DNA from: Bacillota bacterium | Lineage (GTDB): Bacteria > Bacillota_C > Negativicutes > Sporomusales > Sporomusaceae | NCBI GenBank assembly: GCA_023441125.1 | Contig: JAEZQV010000378.1 | Coordinates: forward strand, 1-8,517 | Length of the DNA: 8,517 nt | Direction: 5' to 3' | Shown: in pieces, positions 1 through 5,777 of the stretch | Layout: each line of letters starts with the position of its first letter | Position numbering within the stretch: position 1 is the first letter of the stretch | The notes under the pieces: model-generated | What the model was told of the DNA's origin: nothing | Databases searched by the model: none | The model's input: the letters and a program-made list of their open reading frames with translations, nothing else | Made by a program: the position numbers and the translations under genes

Positions 1-348
1 ATAATACTCAATAAACTCACTGTTTTGATAGACAGCATCGGCTGAGCCCTGGTACCAGTGGCCCCCGGCCTCCCTGGCATAAGGCGGCAAAATATGTACG
101 CCCCCCCCTGAGATATCCAGGTCCCAGGCACTGCCTTTGCCAATGTAGGCATGCAGCAGCAGCGGCTGGTATTGCGTCAGAATCCCGACAGTATCTACAC
201 CCGAATGCCGGCAATTGCTTAATGCGAAATCAATCAGCCGGTATTGACCGCCAAACGGTACGGCCGGCTTGGCCAGTTCCTTCGCCAGCAGTCCCAGCCT
301 TGCCCCATTTCCCTCGGCCAGTACCATAGCAAGCCACTCTTTGCTCAC
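1..348 (-). CDS. glgC: Glucose-1-phosphate adenylyltransferase, N-terminal part (cut by window edge)
   Basis: GlgC makes ADP-glucose from ATP and glucose-1-phosphate, the committed step of bacterial glycogen synthesis in the cytoplasm. The visible 116 residues match the nucleotidyltransferase core: KPAVPFGG (27-34), [11 protein letters not shown] (36-46), TQYQP (58-62), a WDLD/GGG/LPPY region (75-90) and GSADAVYQN (101-109). The start is GTG, because GGGAGGGG at 354-361 lies 5 nt upstream and TTG one base earlier would run straight into TGA. The reading frame stays open to the left edge, so roughly the C-terminal 70% is missing, including the beta-helix and allosteric region. One oddity: the nucleotide-binding loop, normally LAGGxGxRL, reads LAEGNGARL, with Glu at residue 12 in place of the first Gly. 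The family assignment is firm. Whether this copy is catalytic is open. It may head a glg operon to the left. Confidence 0.9.
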   Translation of the reverse strand, partial: MSKEWLAMVLAEGNGARLGLLAKELAKPAVPFGGQYRLIDFALSNCRHSGVDTVGILTQYQPLLLHAYIGKGSAWDLDISGGGVHILPPYAREAGGHWYQGSADAVYQNSEFIEYY

Positions 349-353
349 AATAT

Positions 354-361
354 CCCCTCCC
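354..361 (-). promoter_or_regulatory. Shine-Dalgarno site of glgC
   Basis: On the minus strand this reads GGGAGGGG, 5 nt before the GTG at 348-346. It decides the non-ATG start of glgC. Confidence 0.7.
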
Positions 362-411
362 TTCAAAATAAGCCTTACGACAGACAAAATTAGCTTATGT
401 GGGAAGGGCAC

Positions 412-417
412 ATTATA
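412..417 (-). promoter_or_regulatory. Candidate -10 box for glgC (proximal promoter)
   Basis: A perfect TATAAT on the minus strand lies about 64 nt upstream of the glgC GTG, which would give a leader of about 55-60 nt. No convincing -35 hexamer stands at 16-18 bp (the spot is an A-run on this strand), so the promoter is weak, activator-dependent or spurious. The same nine bases TATAATGTG recur in the kinase promoter at 3327-3335. Confidence 0.4.
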
Positions 418-575
418 GAACCTGTGGTACCATATTTTTTTTAATCCCCGGACTGCTGTTTGCATTGCGGCCAACGCTGCGCCGGAGTGAAAAATCCTGT
501 TTATTAAATAAAATCAGTCTAGCCGTAGCCCGGCAGAAAACATTGCGAACATTCGGTTATCTTTTATCAGCCTGT

Positions 576-617
576 ATACAAACCGCCTATTTGCAAGCTG
601 CATATAGGCGGTTGTAT
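576..617. repeat. Long inverted repeat (hairpin) in the glgC leader region
   Basis: Arms 581-590 (AACCGCCTAT) and 604-613 (ATAGGCGGTT) pair perfectly over 10 bp. Four more pairs (576-579 with 614-617) extend the stem past one bulged A at 580. The 13-nt loop can itself pair over 3 bp (TGC 592-594 with GCA 600-602). Neither strand shows a U-tract after the stem, so it does not look like a standard intrinsic terminator. On the minus strand it begins about where a transcript from the CATAAT box at 624-629 would start, so it could be a 5' RNA hairpin. Confidence 0.65.
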
Positions 618-623
618 GTTTAC

Positions 624-629
624 ATTATG
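624..629 (-). promoter_or_regulatory. Candidate -10 box downstream of the PhoP-like repeats
   Basis: CATAAT on the minus strand matches TATAAT at five of six positions. The predicted start is near 617. The -35 position (about 647-652) carries no TTGACA and overlaps the last TTAACG repeat. That is the usual look of an activator-dependent promoter. The call is inferred from spacing only. Confidence 0.35.
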
Positions 630-649
630 GCAGATTTACCGGCAGGTCC

Positions 650-677
650 CGTTAAGAAAATGTTAACTCCCTGTTAA
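650..677 (-). promoter_or_regulatory. Three TTAAC(A/G) direct repeats at 11-bp period, PhoP-box-like
   Basis: Read on the minus strand, TTAACA (677-672), TTAACA (666-661) and TTAACG (655-650) follow one another with exactly 5 bp between them. B. subtilis PhoP is known to bind tandem TTAACA-like hexamers with about 5-bp spacing, typically upstream of a good -10 and a poor -35. Relative to a start near 617 the repeats span about -33 to -60, which fits. I see no fourth repeat at either side. PhoP-type regulation is an inference. Another tandem-binding regulator of the OmpR/PhoB family could use the same pattern. Confidence 0.45.
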
Positions 678-693
678 AACCCACACCGGCTTT

Positions 694-1443
694 TCAGTTG
701 TCGCCCGGCTCCCGGGCCGGATTTACCTTGGTCATATTCTTTACCAGCACTTGGCCATTGTCATAGTCAACTTCAATCTCATCGCCGACAATATTTGCCC
801 AGCGGTACTTTTCGTACTTCTCATCCCACCACTGCTCACAGGCTGTTGATACTTCACCCATTTCCCGGACGAGAATATCATACAGGCAGCAGTACAATTC
901 TTCCTTATCCATATCAATCAGCCGCTTAAGCGACGATTTGAGCTCCGCCTTGCGGCTGGTTAAGAACTTAAGGGAGGCCGCTTCCTCCGGGGTAACGCAG
1001 CCAATCACGATTTGGTCCCGTACAGCAGCTGCCGGCACCGGGATAGGCGCTTTGGTCAGAGGAGACAGAGCGTCTTTAACCTTTTCCGGCAGAATGGTCT
1101 GCAATTCCTGGGGCTTCAAGGGTTTAATCAGATAATCATGCGCCCCCAGTTCCAGGGCCTGCTTGATGCTGGCCGTGTCGGCCACTGCCGAATAGACAAT
1201 GACCGGAATCTGTTTGTAGAGAACACTGGCCTTAATCTGGCGCAGCACTTCAAAACCGGTGACCGCTCCCGGCATAACCAGATCCAGGATAAGCAAATCG
1301 ACGCGCTGACTGTGAACAAACTCCAGTGCATTGAGCCCATCGGCCGCCTCCAGAAAAGAGACCTCCGGCAGGCCGCCCAGGGCAACCTTCATAACTTTCC
1401 GGTTTAAAAGCACATCATCGACCAGTAGTATCGTGTAAGCCAT
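694..1443 (-). CDS. Response regulator with N-terminal receiver and unrecognised C-terminal domain
   Basis: This cytoplasmic phosphoacceptor is probably the partner of the hybrid kinase just upstream, whose stop lies 21 nt before this ATG. Residues 1-125 form a CheY-like receiver with the acidic pair D9-D10, phosphorylation site D54 in LILDLVMP, S85 at the conserved Ser/Thr position and K107 in the IKP motif. A proline-rich linker (131-140) follows. Residues 150-249 form a mainly helical, charged segment rich in Trp, Tyr and Cys (CC at 185-186, WW at 205-206), ending in a short strand-like stretch (223-235). I recognise no helix-turn-helix, GGDEF, HD-GYP or CheB-like output there. The start is supported by the typical receiver N-terminus (MAYTILLVDD); the AGAGG-like site is unusually close to the ATG. 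The receiver call is firm and the output is unknown. Confidence 0.88.
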   Translation of the reverse strand: MAYTILLVDDVLLNRKVMKVALGGLPEVSFLEAADGLNALEFVHSQRVDLLILDLVMPGAVTGFEVLRQIKASVLYKQIPVIVYSAVADTASIKQALELGAHDYLIKPLKPQELQTILPEKVKDALSPLTKAPIPVPAAAVRDQIVIGCVTPEEAASLKFLTSRKAELKSSLKRLIDMDKEELYCCLYDILVREMGEVSTACEQWWDEKYEKYRWANIVGDEIEVDYDNGQVLVKNMTKVNPAREPGDN

Positions 1444-1464
1444 CTACCTCTCACCCACCCTTAA

Positions 1465-3261
1465 TCACAGTAAGCCGGCGGCGTCTCTAAGGGCTGTTCC
1501 CACCTGCCTGCATTCTGCCTCAATCAGCAGCATCAGCTGCGTTTGCTTGAATTCGTCTCTGCCTTTTAGTTTTTCCAAACGGGAAAATAGCTCGGCCAGC
1601 CGTCTGGCACCGATGGTGGCACTCATCGACTTTAGTCCATGGGCCGCAGCCCGTATTTGGGCGTCATCCCCGGCCTGCATGGCCTGCCTTAGCCCGTCCA
1701 GCATTAAGGGTAGCTCTGCCAGATATATATCAATAAAAACAGTTACCTCTTCTCCGGCATTCTCGGCCAGCGACTTGAGTTCCTGCAGCACACTCAGGGT
1801 GATCCCGTTACCCTCTTTCTCTGTCAGCCACTGCCCGGCGATTTGCTTTAAGTCCTCACCGGCAACAGGCTTAACCAGGCAGTCATCCATCCCGGCCTCC
1901 CGGCAGCACTCCCATTCCCGCGGCAAAGCATTGGCCGTTAGCGCAATAACCGGCGTACGCCGGCCGGTGGCCGCCTCCTGCTCCCGGATCAGGCGTACGG
2001 CTGCCAGGCCGTCCAATACCGGTAAATCGCAATCCATGAAGATAAGTTGATAGTCATTCCTGGCTGCCAGTTCCACCGCTTCCCGGCCATTGCTAGCCAC
2101 ATCGGCGGTCAGTCCAAGGTGCCTGAGTTGCGCCAGGATGACCTGCTGATTGACCGGATTATCCTCTACCAGCAGCACATTCCCGGGTACCGGCGCTTGC
2201 GCCGGCCGTCTTGCCAGCCAAGGCGGCAAGACAGGTGCAGAACGGCAGGAATCAAGCCGGCCGGCGCCCTCAGGAATGCTCCCTGCTGGGGCGGTGTCAA
2301 CAGGCACCGTGAACCAGAAGGTTGAGCCCTGCCCCTTTTTACTCTCCACCCCGACTGTGCCCCCCATAAGTTCAACCAGGCCGGCGGCAATGGACAGGCC
2401 CAGACCGGAGCCGGCATGCTGGCGGGTGCTAGTCCCCGCCAGCTGGACAAAGGGACGAAATAGCTGTGTGATTTCGTCCGGTTCAAGGCCAATACCGGTA
2501 TCTGTCACAGTAAACTTTATCTCTTGCCGGTTTCCTGCCTGACGGCTGCAAGCCGCCTTAATCTCTATACGGCCGGCCGCGGTAAATTTTATGGCATTGC
2601 CGGCAATGTTCAGCAGTACCTGCTGCAAATGAATCAAATCGCCGCTAACAACCGGCGGCAGCAGCGGGTCAATGGCGGTCGAAAGACTGAGGCCTTTCGA
2701 CCCAGCCGCTGACTGCAAAATTTTGGTCACGCCCGCCAGCAGGCTGTCAATTGTAAAGCTGACGTTTTCCACTGCCATTTTGCCGGCTTCCAGCTTGGCA
2801 AAGTCCAGCGCATTGTTAAGCACGGTCAGCAGCGAACGCGCCGAGTAATCCAGGGCACTGACATATTCCTGCTGGCGGTTGGTCAGTTCAGTGGTTTTCA
2901 GCAGTTCGATCAGGCCGGTCATATTACTGACCGGATTGCGGATTTCATGACTAAGATATGCGAGAAAGCGGCTTTTGGCCTCACTCTCTGTTTGGGCGGC
3001 TTCTTTGGCCTGTCGCTCCGCCCCAACGGCCTGCTGGGCGGCCACCAGCCAATTATGCAGGCCATACCCCAGGGCCAGCACTACGCTAAGCACAGCCGCG
3101 GTAACACCGGCAGCGGCAAACTCACCCCACTGCCCGGCTTGCGTGGCCACCAGCATCATTCCCGGCCAACCGGCTATCAGCGCAAGGATCACCAGGGCCG
3201 GCAGCCAGAATTGGTAATTTTTCAAGGTTAGTCCTCCAGGCCGAAAGTAATAGGCAAGCAT
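1465..3261 (-). CDS. Membrane hybrid histidine kinase (HisKA-HATPase-REC-HPt)
   Basis: This sensor kinase runs an internal phosphorelay. Two hydrophobic segments (about 18-41 and 48-70) are joined by a very short loop, so there is no sizeable extracytoplasmic sensor domain. A helical linker (75-98) leads to HisKA with H105 in SHEIRNP. The HATPase carries the N box (N222), the G1 box DTGIG (254-258) and the G2 box GSGLGL (284-289). A receiver follows with E366-D367, phosphoacceptor D410 and K464. The protein ends in an HPt domain with H541 in AAHGLKS. The full relay would be H105 to D410 to H541 to D54 of the downstream response regulator. The ATG has AGGTGA at 6 nt. A TTG at 3225-3223 has a stronger GGAGG at 7 nt and would give 586 rather than 598 residues, leaving all domains intact. 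The signal sensed is unknown; the membrane segments or linker may sense it, or a partner protein may. Confidence 0.93.
   Translation of the reverse strand: MLAYYFRPGGLTLKNYQFWLPALVILALIAGWPGMMLVATQAGQWGEFAAAGVTAAVLSVVLALGYGLHNWLVAAQQAVGAERQAKEAAQTESEAKSRFLAYLSHEIRNPVSNMTGLIELLKTTELTNRQQEYVSALDYSARSLLTVLNNALDFAKLEAGKMAVENVSFTIDSLLAGVTKILQSAAGSKGLSLSTAIDPLLPPVVSGDLIHLQQVLLNIAGNAIKFTAAGRIEIKAACSRQAGNRQEIKFTVTDTGIGLEPDEITQLFRPFVQLAGTSTRQHAGSGLGLSIAAGLVELMGGTVGVESKKGQGSTFWFTVPVDTAPAGSIPEGAGRLDSCRSAPVLPPWLARRPAQAPVPGNVLLVEDNPVNQQVILAQLRHLGLTADVASNGREAVELAARNDYQLIFMDCDLPVLDGLAAVRLIREQEAATGRRTPVIALTANALPREWECCREAGMDDCLVKPVAGEDLKQIAGQWLTEKEGNGITLSVLQELKSLAENAGEEVTVFIDIYLAELPLMLDGLRQAMQAGDDAQIRAAAHGLKSMSATIGARRLAELFSRLEKLKGRDEFKQTQLMLLIEAECRQVGTALRDAAGLL
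3233..3237 (-). promoter_or_regulatory. Strong internal Shine-Dalgarno site supporting an alternative TTG start of the kinase
   Basis: GGAGG on the minus strand lies 7 nt before the TTG at 3225-3223, in frame with the kinase. The resulting N-terminus (MKNYQFWLP) leads directly into the first membrane segment. The upstream ATG at 3261 has only AGGTGA. Confidence 0.45.
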
Positions 3262-3329
3262 TTTGTCTCACCTGAAAAATTCGCCATCTACTATCCTTTT
3301 CCTGTTAATAATTCATTTTTTTGCCACAC

Positions 3330-3358
3330 ATTATAGCCGGCCATTTTTTCGGACACAA
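3330..3358 (-). promoter_or_regulatory. Candidate sigma-A promoter of the kinase/response-regulator operon
   Basis: On the minus strand, TTGTGT (3358-3353) and a perfect TATAAT (3335-3330) are separated by 17 bp. The predicted start is near 3323, leaving about 60 nt of leader before the ATG at 3261. The -35 matches consensus at only three of six positions. Confidence 0.5.
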
Positions 3359-3365
3359 TAGGGGC

Positions 3366-3371
3366 GGAGGG
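3366..3371 (+). promoter_or_regulatory. Shine-Dalgarno site of the zinc-ribbon gene
   Basis: GGAGGG ends 6 nt before the ATG at 3378. It argues against the upstream in-frame TTG (3321) and the ATG at 3372, which would touch it. Confidence 0.7.
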
Positions 3372-3377
3372 ATGCAT

Positions 3378-3767
3378 ATGAATGAAGTTGTTTGTATGAG
3401 CTGTCACAACTATTTTCAGCCTGATTTGACCGCCTGCCCCGGTTGCGGCAGTGAGATTGTCCTTGACGGCGACGGCAAGAACATAATTGACCGGCTGCAG
3501 CCCAATTGCCTGATCCATCGCTACGCAGGCTCCGACCTGCTGGAACCGGCCGTGCTTATCAAAGAGACCAAAGCCAATTGCAAAGTAGCCACCAAACTGA
3601 AAGAGTATGCAAAACCACTGACCGTTCCCAAAGAAAAAGTATTTGCCTTTGACCAAAAAATTCTGGGGGCCATTCAGGCCCTCCGCAACGAGCGCACTGC
3701 CACCATGTACCGCTATGATCAGTTGATTGAGGCCCACTGGCAGAGGCTAAAAACGTATAAGCCCTGA
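3378..3767 (+). CDS. Small zinc-ribbon protein of unknown function
   Basis: This is a 129-residue, probably cytoplasmic protein. Its N-terminus carries C6-x2-C9 and C20-x2-C23 (CMSC and CPGC), a classic treble-clef or zinc-ribbon metal site. Two further cysteines (C44, C68) stand outside that site. The rest is hydrophilic and Lys-rich, with a probable helix near 92-125. There is no signal peptide or membrane segment. I do not recognise a family for the body of the protein. The start was placed at the ATG preceded by GGAGGG; an upstream TTG would add 19 residues but has no ribosome binding site. The gene diverges from the kinase, and its stop codon directly abuts the stop codon of the convergent deacetylase gene. 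A minus-strand frame over the same DNA lacks a ribosome binding site and recognisable motifs. Confidence 0.72.
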   Translation: MNEVVCMSCHNYFQPDLTACPGCGSEIVLDGDGKNIIDRLQPNCLIHRYAGSDLLEPAVLIKETKANCKVATKLKEYAKPLTVPKEKVFAFDQKILGAIQALRNERTATMYRYDQLIEAHWQRLKTYKP

Positions 3768-4481
3768 CTACTCCTGGTTTTCCTCATAATATTGCATCAG
3801 CTCACTCATTGTCAGAAACTGATAGCCCTGGCTGCGCAGCTTATCAATAATCAGGCCGGCAGCCTGCGGCGTGGGTAATGGATACTGGCCGTCGTGCATC
3901 AGAATAATACCGCCCGGCTTGGCATTACTGACAGCGGCTTCTACTACCTGGGCGACAGGCGGACACCGCCAGTCACCCGTATCGATCGACCATAATACCG
4001 TTGTATAGCCACGCTCCCGGGCTAACGCCACGACCCCGTCATTATACGCTCCGTCCGGCGGGCGAAAAAACTTTGGCGGGGAAGCAATCGGCCGGATGAT
4101 TGCTTCAAACTGCTCAAACTCAGCCTTTACTTCAGCCGGCGTCAGCCTGTTCAGCCGTTTATGGCTGTACGCATGGGAAGCAATTTCATGCCCGTCGGCT
4201 ACCGCCTGGGCGACAATATCCGGGTGTGCCTCGACATTGGCTCCCAAAACAAAAAAAGTAGCCTTAACCTGTTTCTCCCTTAATACGGCCAGCAGCTCCG
4301 GTGTAGTTTTGTAATGCGGCCCGTCGTCTACAGTAAGGGCGATGACCTTATGGGTAGTGGGCACTTTTCTGATGACCCGGGACGTGTCATCCAGTGCGAT
4401 ACGGGTCTCATACATCAGGCTGCATATCAGCCCCAGAACCAATACGGTTAGGCTGAAAAAACTGCGGCGAAACAAACGCAT
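3768..4481 (-). CDS. Exported or membrane-anchored polysaccharide deacetylase (NodB domain)
   Basis: This is a predicted metal-dependent carbohydrate esterase 4 enzyme that removes N-acetyl groups from a cell-surface glycan, most likely peptidoglycan. An uncleaved signal anchor or signal peptide lies at about 8-23. The NodB motifs are complete: TVDDGP with D52 and D53 (base and metal ligand), SHAYSH with H103 and H107 (metal), R140-P-P (RPPDGAY), DTGDW (167-171), and LMHD with H196. The 237-residue length fits PdaA/PdaB-like enzymes. The start was chosen at the ATG 6 nt after AGGGGGG (4488-4494); the frame stays open 43 codons further upstream but there it encodes no plausible signal. Divergent transcription from a D-Ala-D-Ala carboxypeptidase supports a cell-wall role, possibly spore cortex. 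Sequence alone does not separate PdaA-like from chitooligosaccharide-type activity. Confidence 0.9.
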   Translation of the reverse strand: MRLFRRSFFSLTVLVLGLICSLMYETRIALDDTSRVIRKVPTTHKVIALTVDDGPHYKTTPELLAVLREKQVKATFFVLGANVEAHPDIVAQAVADGHEIASHAYSHKRLNRLTPAEVKAEFEQFEAIIRPIASPPKFFRPPDGAYNDGVVALARERGYTTVLWSIDTGDWRCPPVAQVVEAAVSNAKPGGIILMHDGQYPLPTPQAAGLIIDKLRSQGYQFLTMSELMQYYEENQE

Positions 4482-4487
4482 ACAGTT

Positions 4488-4494
4488 CCCCCCT
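4488..4494 (-). promoter_or_regulatory. Shine-Dalgarno site of the deacetylase
   Basis: AGGGGGG on the minus strand lies 6 nt before the ATG at 4481-4479. It selects this start over the longer open frame beginning at 4610. Confidence 0.6.
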
Positions 4495-4595
4495 ATAGCG
4501 TGCTCTACTGGATAGTACGCCACGCAAAAGAAAACTATGACAGAAAGGTATCGTCGAAAAATGCCAGCCGCCGCCCAAGGTCTATCGCTAACAAT

Positions 4596-4603
4596 AAGGA
4601 GGT
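4596..4603 (+). promoter_or_regulatory. Shine-Dalgarno site of the carboxypeptidase
   Basis: AAGGAGGT is a full-length match to the anti-Shine-Dalgarno core, placed so that GGAGG ends 6 nt before the ATG at 4609. It decides against the in-frame ATG at 4537. Confidence 0.8.
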
Positions 4604-4608
4604 ATCTC

Positions 4609-5766
4609 ATGGTCCGCAGAGTAGTACGATTTGCGGTTTTAACATTCCTGCTTCTGGGGCTGACTGCTGCCAGCAGTTATGCGGCAGCGCCACTTATGTC
4701 CGCCCAGGGAGTCATCCTGATGGATGCTAAGACCGGACAGGTACTGTATGAGAAAAACATGCATAAAAAACTTGCTCCGGCCAGTACCACTAAAATTATG
4801 ACGGCCATACTCGCCATCGAGAGCGGCCGACTGGACGAAGTAACCCGTGTGAGCGCCAACGCCGCTTCCACGGCCGGCTCCTCGCTCAATTTGTATCCCG
4901 GCCAAAATATTAGCCTGCGCGAGCTGGTTACCGGTCTTTTGCTCCGGTCAGGCAATGATGCGGCTGTGGCTATTGCCGAACATTTGGCAGGTTCGGTCGA
5001 TGCTTTTGTTGTGATGATGAACCAGAAAGCGGCCAGCCTGGGCGCCGTCCATACTCACTTTCGCAACCCTCACGGTCTCAGCGCACCCAATCATGTATCA
5101 ACCGCCTACGATCTGGCCTGGATAGCCCGCTATGCCTTAATGAACCCAACCTTTGCCCAGATTGTCGGTACTAAAGAAACCAATATTGAATGGCTGGATC
5201 GCAAAGGCGGCAGTCGCGACCGCAGCCTGCGCAATACCAACAAACTGCTGTGGATGCTCGAAGATGCCGACGGCGTAAAAACCGGTACCACCACTGCGGC
5301 CGGCCCCTGCCTGGTATCCAGCGCTACCCGCGATAATCAGAAGCTGATTGCCGTTGTGCTTCACGACCACGCGCGCTGGTATGATTCGATGCAGTTGCTG
5401 AAATACGGCTTTGAGAGTTACGACCTGTATGAATATGCCGAGCAGGGTGCAGTGCTGACCGCGCTGCCGGTGGAAAATGGCATGACCGGGATTGTTGATG
5501 CCATTGTCGCCGATCCCGGCTCACTGGTTGTGAAAACGGCCGATTATTCGTCTGTATCTGTCGAAATTGATTTACCGGAAAAAATAAAAGCCCCGGTATA
5601 CCAGGGCCAGAAAATTGGGGAAATCGTATTCTACGTGCAGGATAAAGCAGTGAAAACAGTGGATCTGGTAGCAGGCAACGCCGTCGAGGAAAGTACCCTG
5701 AGCAAGATTCTCCTGAACCATTGGCTGGATACCATGCGGCGGCTGTCCGGCTGGGGGCTGCTGTAG
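4609..5766 (+). CDS. Exported serine-type D-Ala-D-Ala carboxypeptidase (peptidase S11, DacF/DacB-like PBP)
   Basis: This low-molecular-weight penicillin-binding protein trims the terminal D-Ala from peptidoglycan pentapeptides outside the cytoplasmic membrane. A signal peptide spans about 1-27 (hydrophobic core 9-20, probable cut after SYAAA). The active-site triad is complete: S59-T-T-K62 (SxxK), S114-G-N116 (SxN) and K224-T-G226 (KTG). A PBP5-type C-terminal beta domain (about 278-355) follows. The protein ends in an amphipathic helix (364-385, SKILLNHWLDTMRR) that would bind it to the membrane, as in PBP5. The 385-residue length matches DacF/DacB. The ATG at 4609 has an excellent ribosome binding site and begins the signal peptide. 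The gene diverges from the NodB deacetylase across 127 bp and converges on cheR. Sporulation control as for B. subtilis dacF is possible, but no clear sigma-F/G box is visible. Confidence 0.93.
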   Translation: MVRRVVRFAVLTFLLLGLTAASSYAAAPLMSAQGVILMDAKTGQVLYEKNMHKKLAPASTTKIMTAILAIESGRLDEVTRVSANAASTAGSSLNLYPGQNISLRELVTGLLLRSGNDAAVAIAEHLAGSVDAFVVMMNQKAASLGAVHTHFRNPHGLSAPNHVSTAYDLAWIARYALMNPTFAQIVGTKETNIEWLDRKGGSRDRSLRNTNKLLWMLEDADGVKTGTTTAAGPCLVSSATRDNQKLIAVVLHDHARWYDSMQLLKYGFESYDLYEYAEQGAVLTALPVENGMTGIVDAIVADPGSLVVKTADYSSVSVEIDLPEKIKAPVYQGQKIGEIVFYVQDKAVKTVDLVAGNAVEESTLSKILLNHWLDTMRRLSGWGLL

Positions 5767-5777
5767 ACACCCTCGGG

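Larger units (their letters stand above)
349..693. other. 345-bp non-coding region between the response regulator and glgC
   Basis: No supportable gene lies here. In minus-strand order it holds a triple TTAAC(A/G) repeat (650-677), a CATAAT box (624-629), a long imperfect hairpin (576-617), about 150 bp with nothing I recognise, then a TATAAT box (412-417) and the glgC ribosome binding site. A 29-codon minus-strand frame at 514-603 has no ribosome binding site. A plus-strand frame at 399-677 begins with GTG, also lacks one, and its translation resembles nothing I know. No U-tract terminator follows the response regulator, so read-through into glgC cannot be excluded. Confidence 0.7.

Noticed and set aside
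546..560. CGAAC followed by GGTT, reminiscent of a LexA (DinR) box
   Set aside because: The second half-site lacks the required GTTCG at the right spacing, and no SOS gene is adjacent.
514..603. 29-codon minus-strand frame starting inside the hairpin, a possible leader peptide
   Set aside because: No Shine-Dalgarno site precedes the ATG and the sequence shows no attenuation-type codon run.
399..677. 92-codon plus-strand open frame in the intergenic region
   Set aside because: It begins with GTG without a ribosome binding site, spans the hairpin and the TTAAC repeats, and its translation has no recognisable motif.
681..693. Possible terminator directly after the response regulator
   Set aside because: Only a tiny CC/GG stem is available before the T-run, so it would not form a stable intrinsic terminator.
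1547..2542. Long plus-strand frames opposite the histidine kinase
   Set aside because: They are antisense shadows of a GC-rich gene whose own frame carries complete kinase, receiver and HPt motifs.
3291..3737. 148-codon minus-strand frame opposite the zinc-ribbon gene
   Set aside because: It has no ribosome binding site or known motif; the plus strand has GGAGGG plus a clear four-cysteine metal site.
4513..4540. Sigma-G-like boxes (TCATA and CGTACTA, minus strand) upstream of the deacetylase
   Set aside because: Both boxes deviate from consensus and the 16-bp spacing is short, so this is too weak to annotate.
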